From assembly GCF_964355755.1 (NCBI RefSeq), contig NC_092670.1, positions 1,451,001-1,515,000 on the forward strand: a stretch of DNA of 64,000 nucleotides, read 5' to 3'. The position numbers and the translations under genes were made by a program. The notes beneath the pieces are model-generated. The model did no database searches. It worked only from the letters and a program-made list of their open reading frames with translations, and was not told where the DNA came from. This document shows positions 23,128 to 38,100 of this stretch, one piece after another; position 1 is the first letter of the stretch, and each line of letters begins with the position of its first letter. This DNA is from Antedon mediterranea. Its lineage: Eukaryota > Echinodermata > Crinoidea > Comatulida > Antedonidae.

Positions 23128-26100
23128 TTAATTACAATTGGTTAAATTTGTTAACGTAGTATTTTGAAATGCATCTCTAGTCGTTGGAAATCCGGATAAC
23201 TTAATATCGGTTGTGTTTACTTCGGTTGGACCATTTTCCTGAATCGTTGTGACTGCCTCCTTTATTCTCATACACATGCTGAAGAAATATATAAGATTAC
23301 ATTTAGAAGAGTAAAATATTATTCAAATGCTTATAAAACGAACGATGTATCAATCGTAAACAAGTTTCTCTTTTTAATAATTGCAGTAGTCATGTCGCAG
23401 TTTGACCTGTTCTTACCACTACGTAGAGTCTACATTGTCGTTCTTTTCGTTGTAACGGTTGACCATCATGATGTAATCATACAAAAACATCGTTGTCACT
23501 GCTGCCGCCGGTTGACCATCATGATGTAATCATACAAAAACATCGTTGTCACTGCTGCCGCCGGTTGACCATCATGATGTAATCATACAAAACATCGTTG
23601 TCACTGCTGCCGCCGGTTGACCATCATGATGTAATCATACAAAAACATCGTTGTCACTGCTGCCGCCGGTTGACCATCATGATGTAATCATACAAAAACA
23701 TTGTTGTCACTGCTGCCGCCGGTTGACCTTCATGATGTAATCATAAACAAACATTGTTGTCACTGCTGCCGCCGGTTGACCTTCATGATGTAATCATACA
23801 AAAACATCGTTGTCACTGCTGCCGCCGGTTGACCTTCATGATGTAATCATACAAAAACATCGTTGTCACTGCTGCCGCCGGTTGACCATCATGATGTAAT
23901 CATACAAAAACATCGTTGCCACTGCTGCCGCCGGTTGACCATCATGATGTAATCATAAACAAACATCGTTGTCACTGCTGCCGCTTATCATTCTTTAATA
24001 CACATTTGTTGCCAACATTGCCAAGTTATGATGTCATCCATCCATTCATTTTAACATTGCTGTCATCATAGTCACATTACCAACTCAAGTTTGTATCTGT
24101 ATTGTTGTGTAGAATCATGCTTTGTATTCAAGACAGTGAAGTAAAGAAGACAACATATTTAATAGTATACACTTACCATCATCTCTTCGCCAGTTGCTAT
24201 GTATGGACGACGGAAGCCGGATTCATGAGACGATGTTTGTGAATAGTCGGCAACCTAGAAATTGCCAAAATCAAGATTAAACATTTAAATGATGTCAATG
24301 CTATAATAGTCATTAGTATTCATCGGAATAACGACTTTTGACGCTTAAATGATGTGCGCATGTGCATTGGAAGTTTTTATTATTGAAAACATCGAATCGA
24401 GTGTCACATGATAAATAACCGAACGCAAAAATAATTTTTATGAATTTTTCCTTTTTTTTTTTACTGTTAATAAGTCCGTATAATTTGTGCTGCTTGATGT
24501 TTGTAATTGTGAACCATTATTAACTTTTTTTTGTATATTGTAACTACTGTATGACTATATTTTGTATGGGTCGGACCTCTTGTTACGAGAGTGTTCCTTC
24601 GTTTTAAAGGAGAGTAACCAATAAATATTATTATTATGAAAAAATTAGAAAGAATGGAATCATTGAACGTTATGTAGATGTACACCCATTCTAACAGTGT
24701 ATTTTACTTACAGTTGGGGAAGTAAACATTAGGCCTCTTTGGTATTGAGCAAGTTTACCAGAATGAGATGAACTTGAATGGCTACTCTCATTATCTAAAT
24801 AACCAAATTTATGTTGTTGAGGATCTTTGAAGTAGTCAACAAGACGCATGCGCATCAGAACTCTCTGTCGGTAGTTTACAAAGCAGACGAGAACAAGGAA
24901 ACCAAGAACAAGTAGGACAACGGCACCAACTGCAACACCGATGACGAGAAACATCATCATTTCATCTACAAAAAGTAAGATGGTATTATTAAGATTGAAT
25001 CAGATACGAAAATTAGTTTGTAATATTATTAGCCACTAACAGGAATATATAACTTTTTCATAAAATACCTCAACATGTGTATTACAAGTAGGCCTGTATT
25101 TTACTCATGTTCCAGTAGACCACGAATTAAAACTTGCAATTAAGACTTACCCTTTTTATTCTGGCATCTATCGCCATCAAAACCTTTACGACAAGAGCAT
25201 GCAGGCGGTTGTACGCTATCGTCACACGTCCCATTATTTTTACAAAAATCGAAAGAACAGGTTTGAACTGTAAACAAATGTATAGTCTTTGAAGATTAAA
25301 AAAAAAATATATATTGTATAAAATGTTTTCTTTGTTGACGCAGTGTGTGATTCATGTGGTGACGTAATCTCTGACGTGATGATACACTTGCTTGTCGGTA
25401 ATGACAAATTACACAAACTATATATAATGACTCAACTTACATTCCGTTACATCAATGGATGTGGTATCCATAGTAAATCCTGTGCCTGGTAAAATTCCAT
25501 CAGTAACTGCATCAACTAGTGCACTTTCTAGGTCATCTTCATTGGTAACACCCTCTAACAAGTCTACTTGTATATTTGCAATAATGCTACCAGGTTCAAA
25601 ACTAGATATTGAGCATGAACGGATGGTACTCGCTATGACGATGCTTTCTTCACAGATTGAAATCAACTTAAAGTTGAATTAAAAAAAATAATAAAACAAT
25701 CATGACATACATGAGCAAACAGTGCAGTGATATTGTATTCTATCTTACATACAAACTATCTATTATTTTTATTATAACTTCAATTTCATCTCTTAGTTTT
25801 GTATTAATTCGTAAATCTCAAAGAAGGCCAATTGGTGTATAATATGCACAAGATTTGCCTTCACATACATTGAATGTTTATATATATATACATTGTATAT
25901 TGTTGATGTTATCATAAGTATGAACTTACAGAATCGCAAAGTTGCCGTTGGTATAGTATGAATAGGGATGATAGTGGGTTGTACAGTTCATCAGCAAATA
26001 CAGCTAAAGATCCGTTTATCGCAGTAATCAAAATACTGACACCAAACGTTGTTGCTGAAAAAAGTGAATGTTATAATAATATTACTTTATGTTCTCCCTT

Positions 26101-29100
26101 TGCACACATACACAACGCCGGTGTTGACTCCCCCAGTGTGTGTACATATATGAAAGAGGTATATATAACGGTTTACATGGAAATTATAATGAATATTCAT
26201 GTTTACTTGTTCTAAGACCTGTTGATAACTCGATTGTTGAGTTGACTGTAATTTCCGCAGACGATATTGTTGACGTATCTGACTGTATGTTGGTTTGATC
26301 TATTTCAGTAGTACGTGGTTTAACCGTAGTTTGTACCGATGCTGTTCCAGTTGTCGTCATTGCTAATGGTGTAGTATCACGTGCTTCCCTTGTAGGTAAG
26401 TTTGTGACAGATGTGGTACTTTTCTCTGCTGTGACTACCGTTGTTGTTATTGGTTGTACTGTAAATTAAATTAGTATAAATTAATAACATAATATTAATA
26501 ATGGTTTTGTCTTTTAATGTTTAAATATCAAGTGCATTTTTATTATGCTAATATCGAAATTAATAGTGAAATGAAATAAAAATTGACACCGATTATGGTT
26601 GATAGATATAGTAGTAGTAGTAGTCAAGTTTTCCTTGGTATACACACTAATCAATATTCATGTTTGAATAGAGTGAAGACTTTGAAAGAGGAATATCTAG
26701 TGATACGGTAAACCACCTTGAATGGACACATTAGGAACCAGGCTTACTTTCTTCCACAGTTATTGATGTAGTATCGATAGTGAAATTAGTTCCTGGTAGA
26801 GTTTTGTTCTCCGTCGCTTCTGTGAGCACTGACTTCAATTCCTCTACGTTGGTTGTGTTAGGTGGGAATTCCAATACCACAACCGCCATTATACTGCCAG
26901 GTAAGAATTTTGAAACTGTACAAGTTGGTTTATTGTTTTCATAAATATTTGTTACCTGTAAACATTAAAATGAACACAAATTTATTCCAGTGTTGGACGT
27001 ATACTATATATGCAGTTATAAAAACATTTTTGTTAATGTAATTGTGGTACGTCAGTAATGCAGGGAAAAATGAGTATTGCTGCTTTGAGTGGTATTCAAC
27101 AATATTTTGTTTCAGATATTTTATGTCGTAACGCAAGGACGAACTGTAAACGCGCCGCAAGTAATTTTGATCTGAAAGTAACAATGAAATAATAATAAAG
27201 AACTTTACTTACAGATTCACATATATCTTTCTCATACTCAATGTACAAGTCTGACGAGCTGTCATCTAAGTCGTCAACAAATTGTGCTTCATCATTTCCA
27301 ACATTTGTAATGCGGATGCTCACATCAAAAGTTGCAGCTACAATGAATATATTTTTAAATGTTGTTACTTTGTTCTAACCCTATAATTAAAATACTATTC
27401 TAACTATTCTAATTTATATGAAAGCCTTTACCCACTCCCAAATGCGTTTGTGATTAAATAGGTACACATTTCACGTAAAATAGTATGTCATGGATAATAT
27501 GCCTAAAAATGAGGGTACTTTCTTTCCTTCATATGAGATATCTTTTGTAAAATAACAATATCTCTATTGTTCCTACCCTTCGGCTGAGAAAAATGTTTGC
27601 ATGCTGGGACATTTGAGATCCAATCGCAGTAACCTAGCTCTTGGTTGAAGGCAAATCCTTCGCTACAAGCTAGCTGTGTTTGAACCAAAAAACAAGAATA
27701 ATACCGCGTACAATCTGCTGGATCTCTGTAGTAATTTAGCCCCACTGGTTTATCCCTACATGTAAACGTTGCGTCAGGATTTGACACGCACTGAACATTG
27801 GCTGGCCAATCACAACTGCGTATTTGCTCATTGAAGTACTGCGTGGAACTACAAGATAACTCCAACATATCGGTTTGGCACTGAAAGTAGTACATACAAT
27901 CTGTAGGGTCCGCGTAATACCCCGTTGGATAGTCCCAGCAAGAAAAGCCATCGAAGCCTGCAAAAGAAGTAATTCAAACCATTTCTTTGGCATTTTTGTT
28001 ATATAGTTCATTATAAAGTATTCGTATATATATTTGTAGAGTAGGCCCTACGACCTAATTACCTAGACTTAATGCATAGTGTCTTTTATTTTATAAAAGA
28101 TAACTATAATAGCACATCGATTAATGTCAAACTCAACTTTTTAAAATAAGTTTTATGAATTGCAATACTGACCTTCGTCCGTGTGTCCATCTTCATTAAT
28201 AGTTGTTGTTGCAGTTTCTTCTGTAATTTCTGGTACTATAGGATCTTCTGTTGGGTTTGTAATGACGTCATTTTCTAAATTAGTTTTGATAGCATTTAAT
28301 AATGGATATTCTCCTTCGTTGCAGTGACTGTTGCTAAAGTCATCTAAATCAATTGCCCAAACTATCACACCACCGTATCTGTTTTCTTTTATCCAATCCA
28401 TCTGTAATATAAAAGTATACGTTTTTAATAGAATTGTAAATTTGTAATACAATGTTTTCGTCTGATAAGAATGAAGAATAATTTTAGTTCATGTACATCG
28501 ACTGATTACCTTATTTGTTATACTTTGTATATCATCATATCCAACCCATTGATTACCATTGTAAGCATATGGTGATTGTAATACATCATCGAGTACAGAA
28601 GTTCCACCATTTTGTAAAAGATCACATATCTGTAGAATGTTTAATAGGTTTAATCAATATTACTCTACGTTACTGTACACAAATATATAAATCCAATGAC
28701 ACTCATTAAATAGAAAGCTTTGATTATAATTAAACTATGTTTTCCCCTTTTAAGAATGGACTAACTTGTCTAATTTTCTCCCAAGTCCCTATTCTCCGGC
28801 ACAAGTGAAAATACTTACTTCATAGTAAGCCATAAATCCTGCCTCTCCAGTGTAAGTCCCTGGAGTACCTCCTCCATTAGTCGGTGCTCCAAGTCCTGTA
28901 GCTGAAGTTGATAATGTAAAAGAACGTCCATATGTACCAATACCAATCATTAACTTGTTGCCTGGAACTCCTCCATCTGACCACATTGTCGCTGCGTAAG
29001 ACTAAATTAATTTGGTAATAATTATATTTATTTACCATTACAATCTTTCTTTGTTCTTAATTTATTATCTTGTGATGATATATTCTAAAACTTACAACTG

Positions 29101-32100
29101 TCGTCGTTTGGTCCTGGCCTGGTGGAGCGAATAAGGCGCTATGATGACCAGTTTGTGATTCCCACGATCCATGTAAATCATACGACATGATTCCTATCCA
29201 ATCCAAGTGTCTAAATAATCAAAACATGACATTTTCATTAATAAATGTAGACAATAAATCTCAGGACTGAATTATTATTGAATACTTTCTCCAAAAACTT
29301 ACTTTGCTATTTCTGCCATTTCATATCCATTTGTAGCAGTTTCTTGTCCAGCTGATACTGCTGCCGTAATAAGTAACTTTTCCCGACTTCCGTCATATTC
29401 TTCATCAAACGCTTGTCGCAGTTCCTTTCATTTTATAAGAAATAAATGTTGTATTATTGTATTATATTACATATATATGTATCAAAGTTAAGTTGTTTTA
29501 GTTGTGTAGTGTTTATTGAGAAAGCCTATATTACCTGTACAAGTAAAGTGAATCGTTGTTTATCAATTGCTGGACTACCACGTGCTGCTGGATATTCCCA
29601 GTCTAAATCAAGCCCGTCAAAATTCCTTTCTCTAAGATATGTTATAGATGTAGATATGAAATGCTGTCGATTGGCTGACGTAGAGACCATAGCCGAAAAC
29701 GGTGCCACTCCAAAGTTCCATCCTCCAATCGCCAACAGAACTTTTAAATCTGTATTCTGATTCTTTAATTCGTTTACCTTTAAAAAGAAATAGTGGGCTA
29801 AGTTTTAAGTAAAATGTAGGGACGAATACCTGAAAGTGAAAGGCATTAATATTGGCTTCATGAGATTATTTAGGTATCACACAATACATTTTGTTAGAAA
29901 GTTTTATGTCAATTCATTTTATGTAATGATAATAGGTACCTTGGAATACATTCCTTGAGACCAATCTGTGTCGTCATCATTCCATTCAAATGGTATCAAC
30001 TCATGTTGAGCATTCATGTTAGCGAATGAGTAAACGATATGAGTACAAAGATACGGGTCAATGTTGTCAGGAGTGAATGTACCAGAGCCCGCTCGATACT
30101 GCGCCCAGTTAGTATAGTAACATATCCTTTTATATGAAGACCCTATAGATAAACAAATTATTATTATTTGTAGAAATAAGGTGTTATGCTGTTTTGGATA
30201 AATCAGAATACATGCACATGTTATATAAATCTTAAATCAATGTTCATTAACTTGCAATTGTTTAAATTGTTTATAAATTGGATTCGTTCATTCAAAAATA
30301 GATTTGAGCAATTGCATATGATGGGTTTACCTTCGTCTGTGTGTCCATCATCATTAATAGTTGTGGTTTCTAAAGTTTCAGTTTCTTCTGTAATTTCTGA
30401 TACTACAGGATCTTCTGTTGGGTTTGTAATGACGTCATTTTCTAAATTAGTTTTGATAGCATTTAATAATGGATATTCTCCTTCGTTGCAGTGACTGTTG
30501 CTAAAGTCATCTAAATCAATTGCCCAAACTATCACACCACCGTATCTGTTTTCTTTTATCCAATCCATCTGTAATATAAAAGTATACGTTTTTAATAGAA
30601 TTGTAAATTTGTAATACAATGTTTTCGTCTCATAAGAATGAAGAATAATTTTAGTTCATGTACATCGACTGATTACCTTATTTGTTATACTTTGTATATC
30701 ATCATATCCAACCCATTGATTACCATTGTAAGCATATGGTGATTGTAATACATCATCGAGTACAGAAGTTCCACCATTTTGTAAAAGATCACATATCTGT
30801 AGAATGTTTAATAGGTTTAATCAATATTACTCTACGTTACTGTACACAAATATATAAATCCAATGACACTCATTAAATAGAAAGCTTTGATTATAATTAA
30901 ACTATGTTTTCCCCTTTTAAGAATGGACTAACTTGTCTAATTTTCTCCCAAGTCCCTATTCTCCGGCACAAGTGAAAATACTTACTTCATAGTAAGCCAT
31001 AAATCCTGCCTCTCCAGTGTAAGTCCCTGGAGTACCTCCTCCATTAGTCGGTGCTCCAAGTCCTGTAGCTGAAGTTGATAATGTAAAAGAACGTCCATAT
31101 GTACCAATACCAATCATTAACTTGTTGCCTGGAACTCCTCCATCTGACCACATTGTCGCTGCGTAAGACTAAATTAATTTGGTAATAATTATATTTATTT
31201 ACCATTACAATCTTTCTTTGTTCTTAATTTATTATCTTGTGATGATATATTTTAAAACTTACAACTGTCGTCGTTTGGTCCTGGCCTGGTGGAGCGAATA
31301 AGGCGCTATGATGACCAGTTTGTGATTCCCACGATCCATGTAAATCATACGACATGATTCCTATCCAATCCAAGTGTCTAAATAATCAAAACATGACATT
31401 TTCATTAATAAATGTAGACAATAAATCTCAGGACTGAATTATTATTGAATACTTTCTCCAAAAACTTACTTTGCTATTTCTGCCATTTCATATCCATTTG
31501 TAGCAGTTTCTTGTCCAGCTGATACTGCTGCCGTAATAAGTAACTTTTCCCGACTTCCGTCATATTCTTCATCAAACGCTTGTCGCAGTTCCTGTCATTT
31601 TATAAGAAATAAATGTTGTAGTATTGTATTATATTACATATATATGTATCAAAGTTAAGTTGTTTTAGTTGTGTAGTGTTTATTGAGAAAGCCTATATTA
31701 CCTGTACAAGTAAAGTGAATCGTTGTTTATCAATTGCTGGACTACCACGTGCTGCTGGATATTCCCAGTCTAAATCAAGCCCGTCAAAATTCCTTTCTCT
31801 AAGATATGTTATAGATGTAGATATGAAATGCTGTCGATTGGCTGACGTAGAGACCATAGCCGAAAACGGTGCCACTCCAAAGTTCCATCCTCCAATCGCC
31901 AACAGAACTTTTAAATCTGTATTCTGATTCTTTAATTCGTTTACCTTTAAAAAGAAATAGTGGGCTAAGTTTTAAGTAAAATGTAGGGACTAATACCAGA
32001 AAGTGAAAGGCATTAATATAAATTGGCTTCATGAGATTATTTAGGTATCACACAATACATTTTGTTAGAAAGTTTTATGTCAATTCATTTTATGTTTGAT

Positions 32101-35100
32101 TTTTTTCTTGTAGTTTACCTATTGATTTAAACATAATGTAATGATAATAGGTACCTTGGAATACATTCCTTGAGACCAATCTGTGTCGTCATCATTCCAT
32201 TCAAATGGTATCAACTCATGTTGAGCATTCATGTTAGCGAATGAGTAAACGATATGAGTACAAAGATACGGGTCAATGTTGTCAGGAGTGAATGTACCAG
32301 AGCCCGCTCGATACTGCGCCCAGTTAGTATAGTAACATATCCTTTTATATGAAGACCCTATAGATAAACACATTATTATTATTTGTAGAAATAAGGTGTT
32401 ATGCTGTTTTTGATAAATCAGAATACATGCACATGTTATATAAATCTTAAATCAATGTTCATTAACTTGCAATTGTTTAAATTGTTTATAAATTGGTTTC
32501 TTTCTTTCAAAAATAGATTTGAGCAATTGCATATGATGGGTTTACCTTCGTCTGTGTGTCCATCATCATTAATAGTTGTGGTTTCTAAAGTTTCAGTTTC
32601 TTCTGTAATTTCTGATACTACAGGATCTTCTGTTGGGTTTGTAATGACGTCATTTTCTAAATTAGTTTTGATAGCATTTAATAATGGATATTCTCCTTCG
32701 TTGCAGTGACTGTTGCTAAAGTCATCTAAATCAATTGCCCAAACTATCACACCACCGTATCTGTTTTCTTTTATCCAATCCATCTGTAATATAAAAGTAT
32801 ACGTTTTTAATAGAATTGTAAATTTGTAATAAAATGTTTTCGTCTGATAAGAATGAAGAATAATTTTAGTTCATGTACATCGACTGATTACCTTATTTGT
32901 TATACTTTGTATATCATCATATCCAACCCATTGATTACCATTGTAAGCATATGGTGATTGTAATACATCATCGAGTACAGAAGTTCCACCATTTTGTAAA
33001 AGATCACATATCTGTAGAATGTTTAATAGGTTTAATCAATATTACTCTACGTTACTGTACACAAATATATAAATCCAATGACACTCATTAAATAGAAAGC
33101 TTTGATTATAATTAAACTATGTTTTCCCCTTTTAAGAATGGACTAACTTGTCTAATTTTCTCCCAAGTCCCTATTCTCCGGCACAAGTGAAAATACTTAC
33201 TTCATAGTAAGCCATAAATCCTGCCTCTCCAGTGTAAGTCCCTGGAGTACCTCCTCCATTAGTCGGTGCTCCAAGTCCTGTAGCTGAAGTTGATAATGTA
33301 AAAGAACGTCCATATGTACCAATACCAATCATTAACTTGTTGCCTGGAACTCCTCCATCTGACCACATTGTCGCTGCGTAAGACTAAATTAATTTGGTAA
33401 TAATTATATTTATTTACCATTACAATCTTTCTTTGTTCTTAATTTATTATTTTGTGATGATATATTTTAAAACTTACAACTGTCGTCGTTTGGTCCTGGC
33501 CTGGTGGAGCGAATAAGGCGCTATGATGACCAGTTTGTGATTCCCACGATCCATGTAAATCATACGACATGATTCCTATCCAATCCAAGTGTCTAAATAA
33601 TCAAAACATGACATTTTCATTAATAAAAGTAGATAATAAATCTCAGGACTGAATTATCATTGAATACTTTCTCCAAAATCTTACTTTGCTATTTCTGCCA
33701 TTTCATATCCATTTGTAGCAGTTTCTTTTCCAGCTGATACTGCTGCCGTAATAAGTAACTTTTCCCGACTTCCGTCATATTCTTCATCAAACGCTTGTCG
33801 CAGTTCCTGTCATTTTTTAAGAAATAAATATTGTATTATTTAATTATATTATATATATATGTATCAAAGTTAAGTTGTTTTAGTTGTGTAGTGTTTATTG
33901 AGAAAGCCTATATTACCTGTACAAGTAAAGTGAATCGTTCTTTATCAATTGCTGGACTACCACGTGCTGCTGGATATTCCCAGTCTAAATCAAGCCCGTC
34001 AAAATTCCTTTCTCTAAGATATGTTATAGATGTAGATATGAAATGCTGTCGATTGGCTGACGTAGAGACCATACCCGAAAACGGTGCCACTCCAAAGTTC
34101 CATCCTCCAATCGCCAACAGAACTTTTAAATCTGTATTCTGATTCTTTAATTCGTTTACCTTTAAAAAGAAATAGTGGGCTAAGTTTTAAGTAAAATGTA
34201 GGGACGAATACCAAAAAGTGAAAGGCATTAATTTTGGCTTCATGAGATTATTTAGGTATCACACAATACATTTTGTTAGAAAGTTTTATGTCAATTCATT
34301 TTATGTAATGATAATAGGTACCTTGGAATACATTCCTTGAGACCAATCTGTGTCGTCATCATTCCATTCAAATGGTATCAACTCATGTTGAGCATTCATG
34401 TTAGCGAATGAGTAAACGATATGAGTACAAAGATACGGGTCAATGTTGTCAGGAGTGAATGTACCAGAGCCCGCTCGATACTGCGCCCAGTTAGTATAGT
34501 AACATATCCTTTTATATGAAGACCCTATAGATAAACAAATTATTATTATTTGTAGAAATAAGGTGTTATGCTGTTTTGGATAAATCAGAATACATGCACA
34601 TGTTATATAAATCTTAAATCAATGTTCATTAACTTGCAATTGTTTAAATTGTTTATAAATTGGATTCTTTCATTCAAAAATAGATTTGAGCAATTGCATA
34701 TGATGGGTTTACCTTCGTCTGTGTGTCCATCATCATTAATAGTTGTGGTTTCTAAAGTTTCAGTTTCTTCTGTAATTTCTGATACTACAGGATCTTCTGT
34801 TGGGTTTGTAATGACGTCATTTTCTAAATTAGTTTTGATAGCATTTAATAATGGATATTCTCCTTCGTTGCAGTGACTGTTGCTAAAGTCATCTAAATCA
34901 ATTGCCCAAACTATCACACCACCGTATCTGTTTTCTTTTATCCAATCCATCTGTAATATAAAAGTATACGTTTTTAATAGAATTGTAAATTTGTAATGCA
35001 ATGTTTTCGTCTGATAAGAATGAAGAATAATTTTAGTTCATGTACATCGACTGATTACCTTATTTGTTATACTTTGTATATCATCATATCCAACCCATTG

Positions 35101-38100
35101 ATTACCATTGTAAGCATATGGTGATTGTAATACATCATCGAGTTTAGAAGTTCCACCATTTTGTAAAAGATCACATATCTGTAGAATGTTTAATAGGTTT
35201 AATCAATATTACTCTACGTTACTGTACACAAATATATAAATCCAATGACACTCATTAAATAGAAAGCTTTGATTATAATTAAACTATGTTTTCCCCTTTT
35301 AAGAATGGACTAACTTGTCTAATTTTTTCCGAAGTCCCTATTCTCCGGCACAAGTGAAAATACCTACTTCATAGTAAGCCATAAATCCTGCCTCTCCAGT
35401 GTAAGTCCCTGGAGTACCTCCTCCATTAATCGGTGCTCCAAGTCCTGTAGCTGAAGTTGATAATGTAAAAGAACGTCCATATGTACCAATACCAATCATT
35501 AACTTGTTGCCTGGAACTCCTCCATCTGACCACATTGTCGCTGCGTAAGACTAAATTAATTTGGTAATAATTATATTTATTTACCATTACAATCTTTCTT
35601 TGTTCTTAATTTAATATTTTGTGATGATATATTTTAAAACTTACAACTGTCGTCGTTTGGTCCTGGCCTGGTGGAGCAAATAAAGCGCTATGATGACCAG
35701 TTTGTGATTCCCACGATCCATGTAAATCATACGACATGATTCCTATCCAATCCAAGTGTCTAAATAATCAAAACATGACATTTTCATTAATAAAAGTAGA
35801 CAATAAATCTCAGGACTGAATTATTATTGAATACTTTCTCCAAAAACTTACTTTGCTATTTCTGCCATTTCATATCCATTTGTAGCAGTTTCTTGTCCAG
35901 CTGATACTGCTGCCGTAACAAGTAACTTTTCCCGACTTCCGTCATATTCTTCATCAAACGCTTGTCGCAGTTCCTGTCATTTTATAAGAAATAAATGTTG
36001 TATTATTGTATTATATTATATATATATGTATCAAAGTTAAGTTGTTTTAGTTGTGTAGTGTTTATTGAGAAAGCCTATATTACCTGTACAAGTAAAGTGA
36101 ATCGTTGTTTATCAATTGCTGGACTACCACGTGCTGCTGGATATTCCCAGTCTAAATCAAGCCCGTCAACATTCCTTTCTCTAAGATATGTTATAGATGT
36201 AGATATGAAATGCTGTCGATTGGCTGACGTAGAGACCATAGCCGAAAACGGTGCCACTCCAAAGTTCCATCCTCCAATCGCCAACAGAACTTTTAAATCT
36301 GTATTCTGATTCTTTAATTCGTTTACCTTTAAAAAGAAATAGTGGGCTAAGTTTTAAGTAAAATGTAGGTTTGATGGGACTAATACCAGAAAGTGAAAGG
36401 CATTAATATAAATTGGCTCCATGAGATTATTTAGGTATCACACAATACATTTTGTTAGAAAGTTTTATGTCAATTCATTTTATGTAATGATAATAGGTAC
36501 CTTGGAATACATTCCTTGAGACCAATCTGTGTCGTCATCATTCCATTCAAATGGTATCAACTCATGTTGAGCATTCATGTTAGCGAATGAGTAAACGATA
36601 TGAGTACAAAGATACGGGTCAATGTTGTCAGGAGTGAATGTACCAGAGCCCGCTCGATACTGCGCCCAGTTAGTATAGTAACATATCCTTTTATATGAAG
36701 ACCCTATAGATAAACACATTATTATTATTTGTAGAAATAAGGTGTTATGCTGTTTTGGATAAATCAGAATACATGCACATGTTATATAAATCTTAAATCA
36801 ATGTTCATTAACTTGCAATTGTTTAAATTGTTTATAAATTGGATTCGTTCATTCAAAAATAGATTTGAGCAATTGCATATGATGGGTTTACCTTCGTCTG
36901 TGTGTCCATCATCATTAATAGTTGTGGTTTCTAAAGTTTCAGTTTCTTCTGTAATTTCTGATACTACAGGATCTTCTGTTGGGTTTGTAATGACGTCATT
37001 TTCTAAATTAGTTTTGATAGCATTTAATAATGGATATTCTCCTTCGTTGCAGTGACTGTTGCTAAAGTCATCTAAATCAATTGCCCAAACTATCACACCA
37101 CCGTATCTGTTTTCTTTTATCCAATCCATCTGTAATATAAAAGTATACGTTTTTAATAGAATTGTAAATTTGTAATACAATGTTTTCGTCTGATAAGAAT
37201 GAAGAATAATTTTAGTTCATGTACATCGACTGATTACCTTATTTGTTATACTTTGTATATCATCATATCCAACCCATTGATTACCATTGTAAGCATATGG
37301 TGATTGTAATACATCATCGAGTACAGAAGTTCCACCATTTTGTAAAAGATCACATATCTGTAGAATGTTTGATAGGTTTAATCAATATTACTCTACGTTA
37401 CTGTACACAAATATATAAATCCAATGACACTCATTAAATAGAAAGCTTTGATTATAATTAAACTATGTTTTCCCCTTTTAAGAATGGACTAACTTGTCTA
37501 ATTTTCTCCCAAGTCCCTATTCTCCGGCACAAGTGAAAATACTTAATTCATAGTAAGCCATAAATCCTGCCTCTCCAGTGTAAGTCCCTGAAGTACCTCC
37601 TCCATTAGTCGGAGCTCCAAGTCCTGTAGCTGAAGTTGATAATGTAAAAGAACGTCCATATGTACCAATACCAATCATTAACTTGTTGCCTGGAACTCCT
37701 CCATCTGACCACATTGTCGCTGCGTAAGACTAAATTAATTTGGTAATAATTATATTTATTTACCATTACAATCTTTCTTTGTTCTTAATTTATTATCTTG
37801 TGATGATATATTCTAAAACTTACAACTGTCGTCGTTTGGTCCTGGCCTGGTGGAGCGAATAAGGCGCTATGATGACCAGTTTGTGATTCCCACGATCCAT
37901 GTAAATCATACGACATGATTCCTATCCAATCCAAGTGTCTAAATAATCAAAACATGACATTTTCATTAATAAATGTAGACAATAAATCTCAGGACTGAAT
38001 TATTATTGAATACTTTCTCCAAAAACTTACTTTGCTATTTCTGCCATTTCATATCCATTTGTAGCAGTTTCTTGTCCAGCTGATACTGCTGCCGTAATAA

